From Chrysoporthe austroafricana (taxonomy: Eukaryota; Ascomycota; Sordariomycetes; Diaporthales; Cryphonectriaceae): a stretch of 64,000 nt of DNA. Below are positions 61,703 through 64,000 of this stretch, piece after piece. The position numbers and the translations under genes are program-made. The DNA is taken from assembly GCA_001051155.2 (NCBI GenBank), contig JYIP02000003.1:124001-188000 (forward strand). Reading direction: 5' to 3'. The notes below the pieces were generated by a model that saw only the letters and a program-made list of their open reading frames with translations, ran no database searches and had not been told where the DNA came from. The first letter of the stretch is position 1; the number at the start of each line of letters is the position of its first letter.

Positions 61703-63478
61703 ATGGGAAAAGATCGTTACTTTGGAATGCGGGGCACCCCCCTTGTGATATGGATCACAGTATGCTGCACCTTTGCCATGGCCTTGTTTGGTTACGACCA
61801 GGCTGTATTTAGTATGTATTATTCGGTTTCTCTTTAGCTATGCCTGTAGCCTCACCAAGCATAGGTTGCATTGACAGCTGATGATATTTTTCGTAGGTGG
61901 TATCATTGTGACTCAGGATTTCCTCGACACCATGGGCAATCCTAATGCTAATCTCCAAGGCACTATCACCTCGCTGTACGACGTAGGTTGCTTTTTCGGA
62001 GCAGTCTCCGGATCCGGGTTCGGCACAGTCTTTGGCCGCAAGAAGTCCGTCATCCTCGGCACCGTTGTCATGATGATCGGCGCTATCCTACAGATTACGG
62101 CATATAGCGCGCCTCACATGATCGTCGGCCGCCTAGTTGCAGGATTGGGCAATGGCCTCAACACGGCAGTGGCTCCAGTCTGGCAGAGCGAGACGACCAA
62201 GCCCTCTTGGAGAGGAAAGCTCGTCGTCCTGGGCCTGGTCGTCAACGTAGTCGGCTTCTGCCTCGCCAATTGGGTCACGTTCGGCTTCTCTTATCTAACC
62301 GGCAGCATCTCATGGCGCTTCCCTCTGGCCTTGCAGCTCCTCTTCGGAATCATCATCCTCACCACCAGCCCCTGGCTTCCCGAGTCCCCTAGGTGTGCAG
62401 CTAGACTCTTCCGTTTGCATATCGCCAGTGCTAACCTCGGTGCAGATGGCTCATCTCCCGAGACCGTATCGAGGAGGCAAACACCATCCTGGCCGACCTC
62501 CAGGGAGAAGGAGCGACGTCCACCCCTATCGTTGTGGCTGAGCGCAACGAAATCCTGCGTGCGTACCGCGCCGAGAAGGAGAACGGCATCACATGGGGCA
62601 AGCTTCTCCGCGGGCAGAGTGATAGCAGCGGTATTGGGATTCTGCGACGCTTCATGCTTGGCCTAGGCACACAGATCATTGTACAGCTCTCCGGCATCAA
62701 TGCGACATCATACTACCTCCCAACCGTCCTAACGCAGTCCGTCGGCCTCGGGGAGAGGCTCGCGCGGCTCCTAACCGCCGTAAACTCAGTGCACTACATT
62801 TTCTTCTCGTGGCTCGGCATGATGCTGATTGACAAGTGGGGACGTCGTGGGGCTATGCTTTTTGGTAAGGCAGATCTTGCCAGCACCCTCCCCGGCCTTT
62901 TGTTTTTTTCTTAATTGACCGCCAAAATAGGAACATGCGGCTCGGCACTTTGTTATTTTGTGCTAATGATGCTAATTCGGGCAAACCAATACACCGACGA
63001 CAGTGACAAGTCATATAAATACGGCGCAGCATCTGTCACCATGATCTTCCTGTTCTACGCATTTTTCGGCACCGGCTGGCAGGGAACCGCTTGGTTATAC
63101 AACACCGAAATCAACTCCCTCGCCATGCGTATGAAAGGCGCTGCAGCTAGTGTGGCAGCCCAGTGGGCAGTCAACTACATGGTCGTCCAGATAACTCCCA
63201 TCGGCATCCAAAATCTAGGCTGGAAGTTCTACCTGATATGGGTCTTCTTCAATGCCTTCTCTATCCCTGTCATCTACCTGTTTTACCCAGAGACGGCCAA
63301 TAGGCGACTCGAGGATATGGACATCATCTTCGAAGAAGGTTTGCGCACCTGGGTATTCCTTGACAAGGAGGCAACCCAGGTCAATCGCCCGGACAGATTC
63401 ATCGCCCTGGATCAGCAGGAGGTCGCGCACATTGAGAGAGACATCAAAGCAGATGAAGATATCCAACATGCAGAGTAA
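61703..63478 (+). CDS. MFS sugar transporter (sugar porter family), four exons
   Basis: Integral plasma-membrane permease predicted to move a sugar or polyol, probably by proton symport (family knowledge). Exons 61703-61811, 61897-62392, 62446-62864 and 62931-63478; the introns (85, 53 and 66 bp) have GT-AG ends, and intron 2 has a CTAAC branch-like site. Spliced length is 1572 nt, 523 residues, with no internal stop. Sugar-porter motifs are present: LFGYDQ (28-33), GRKK (83-86), GRLVAGLGNGL (114-124), PESPRWL (198-204), QLSGINA (282-288), DKWGRRG (331-337) and PETANRRLED (461-470), with about 12 hydrophobic segments. The start was chosen at the first ATG giving the normal MGKDRYFG-type N-terminus. 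CA/TG content is normal, so it escaped RIP. The substrate cannot be told from sequence. Confidence 0.95.
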
Positions 63479-63689
63479 GACTGATGAGCTTAAATTATTG
63501 CTTATATTTCTATATATTGACAACGATTTTGGATATTGTTTTTACTTGTTGTAAATTATTTATATATTTAATATCTATATTATTACAGTCCTTATTATAA
63601 TAAGGATTTAATATTCGTATTAAATATTAATATAATAAAACTAACCAAAGTACAATTATAAAATTTATTTAACAATAGAAAATATATAT
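63479..63689. other. AT-rich segment downstream of the transporter
   Basis: About 200 bp, very AT-rich, with no reading frame of note. It presumably contains the transporter's 3' UTR and polyadenylation region. It then runs into LTR-like sequence. Confidence 0.5.
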
Positions 63690-63920
63690 TTAGCTATTCA
63701 CTCCATTACTTACTGCTGCTTACTGAAGCTTATCGGGGCTTAGTAAGGCTTATCGAGGTCTGGTGAACAAACCCAACCCTTGCTTATATAATCCTTGTTA
63801 TTTTGGAATCTTTATATAAAAAGGTTCCTTGCCGCGGATGTTAGATCCGGGCTATGTTGATCCTGGTTCTCACCGAACCGGCCTGTTCCTGTAACCTGAA
63901 CCTTTCGTTGGTTCATAACA
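63690..63920 (-). repeat. LTR-like fragment related to the Gypsy elements
   Basis: ACTTACTGCTGCTTACTG, a CCCAACCCTTGCTTA stretch, TAATCCTTG and the end GGTTCATAACA resemble, in the same order, the right half of the C and R LTRs (for example 49671-49750 and 56571-56726). The ACA end is unmutated. The left half is missing or diverged, so this is a truncated or solo LTR; its orientation follows the other minus elements. The left limit is approximate. Confidence 0.6.
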
Positions 63921-63924
63921 CTCC

Positions 63925-64000
63925 ATATGTCGTTGGTCCCCAGATTCTGGCCCTTATATGTTGTTAGTCCCCATGTTCTGGCCTCTATGTATCATTGGCC
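63925..64000. repeat. 31-bp tandem repeat running off the window
   Basis: Units start at 63925, 63956 and 63987 (partial). Each begins ATATGTYGTTRGTCCCCA or ATGTATCATTGG and contains TTCTGGCC. The first two units differ at about six positions. It adjoins the LTR-like end at 63920. Confidence 0.75.

Noticed and set aside
62431..62700. Minus-strand and alternative-frame open stretches inside the transporter
   Set aside because: Shadows of GC-rich coding exons of the sugar porter.

Overview
The window looks like chromosomal DNA of a filamentous ascomycete (Pezizomycotina). About 60 kb is extremely AT-rich. CpA and TpG are largely replaced by TpA while CpG remains frequent, which is the signature of repeat-induced point mutation (RIP) rather than CpG deamination. 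The last ~3 kb has ordinary composition and carries one intact, intron-containing sugar-transporter gene. No species can be named from the sequence alone.

Positions 1-60266 form a nest of LTR retrotransposons inserted into one another. I resolved it by matching LTR pairs of equal length and 5-bp target-site duplications (TSDs). Five elements (R, Q, P, D, C) belong to one Ty3/Gypsy superfamily group of about 7.3 kb each, with LTRs of 412-452 bp. Two copies (A1, A2) belong to a larger Gypsy family (10.6 kb, 208-bp LTRs). The order is: a Ty1/Copia remnant (9746-13048, resuming after 60266) hosts R (13049-60266, minus). R hosts Q (17173-57102, minus). Q hosts P (23109-48372, plus) in its gag zinc knuckle and C (49412-56726, minus) in its 5' LTR. 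P hosts D (26261-33541, minus) in its pol and A2 (34251-44878, plus) in its reverse transcriptase. A1 (1-9745, minus, cut by the window start) abuts the Copia remnant. With insertions removed, R, Q and P measure 7283, 7341 and 7345 bp, against 7281 and 7315 bp for the uninterrupted D and C, which independently supports the model.

Each 7.3-kb element encodes gag with a CCHC knuckle, an aspartic protease, reverse transcriptase, RNase H, integrase and a chromodomain. All are riddled with RIP stops. Each also carries, near its 3' LTR and on the strand opposite gag-pol, a ~160-codon gene with a six-cysteine layout like a fungal Zn(II)2Cys6 domain followed by a charged helical region. In several copies most of the cysteines have become tyrosine (TGY to TAY), as RIP predicts. 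In copy C this antisense gene contains a plausible 53-bp intron. The larger family A has a different extra: a ~2-kb sense reading frame of unknown function between the chromodomain and the 3' LTR, and a minisatellite leader.

The right edge (60267-64000) is a transition zone, then a four-exon MFS sugar porter (61703-63478), an AT-rich downstream segment, an LTR-like fragment ending at 63920, and the start of a 31-bp tandem repeat running out of the window. No CRISPR array, rRNA or tRNA gene was recognised.
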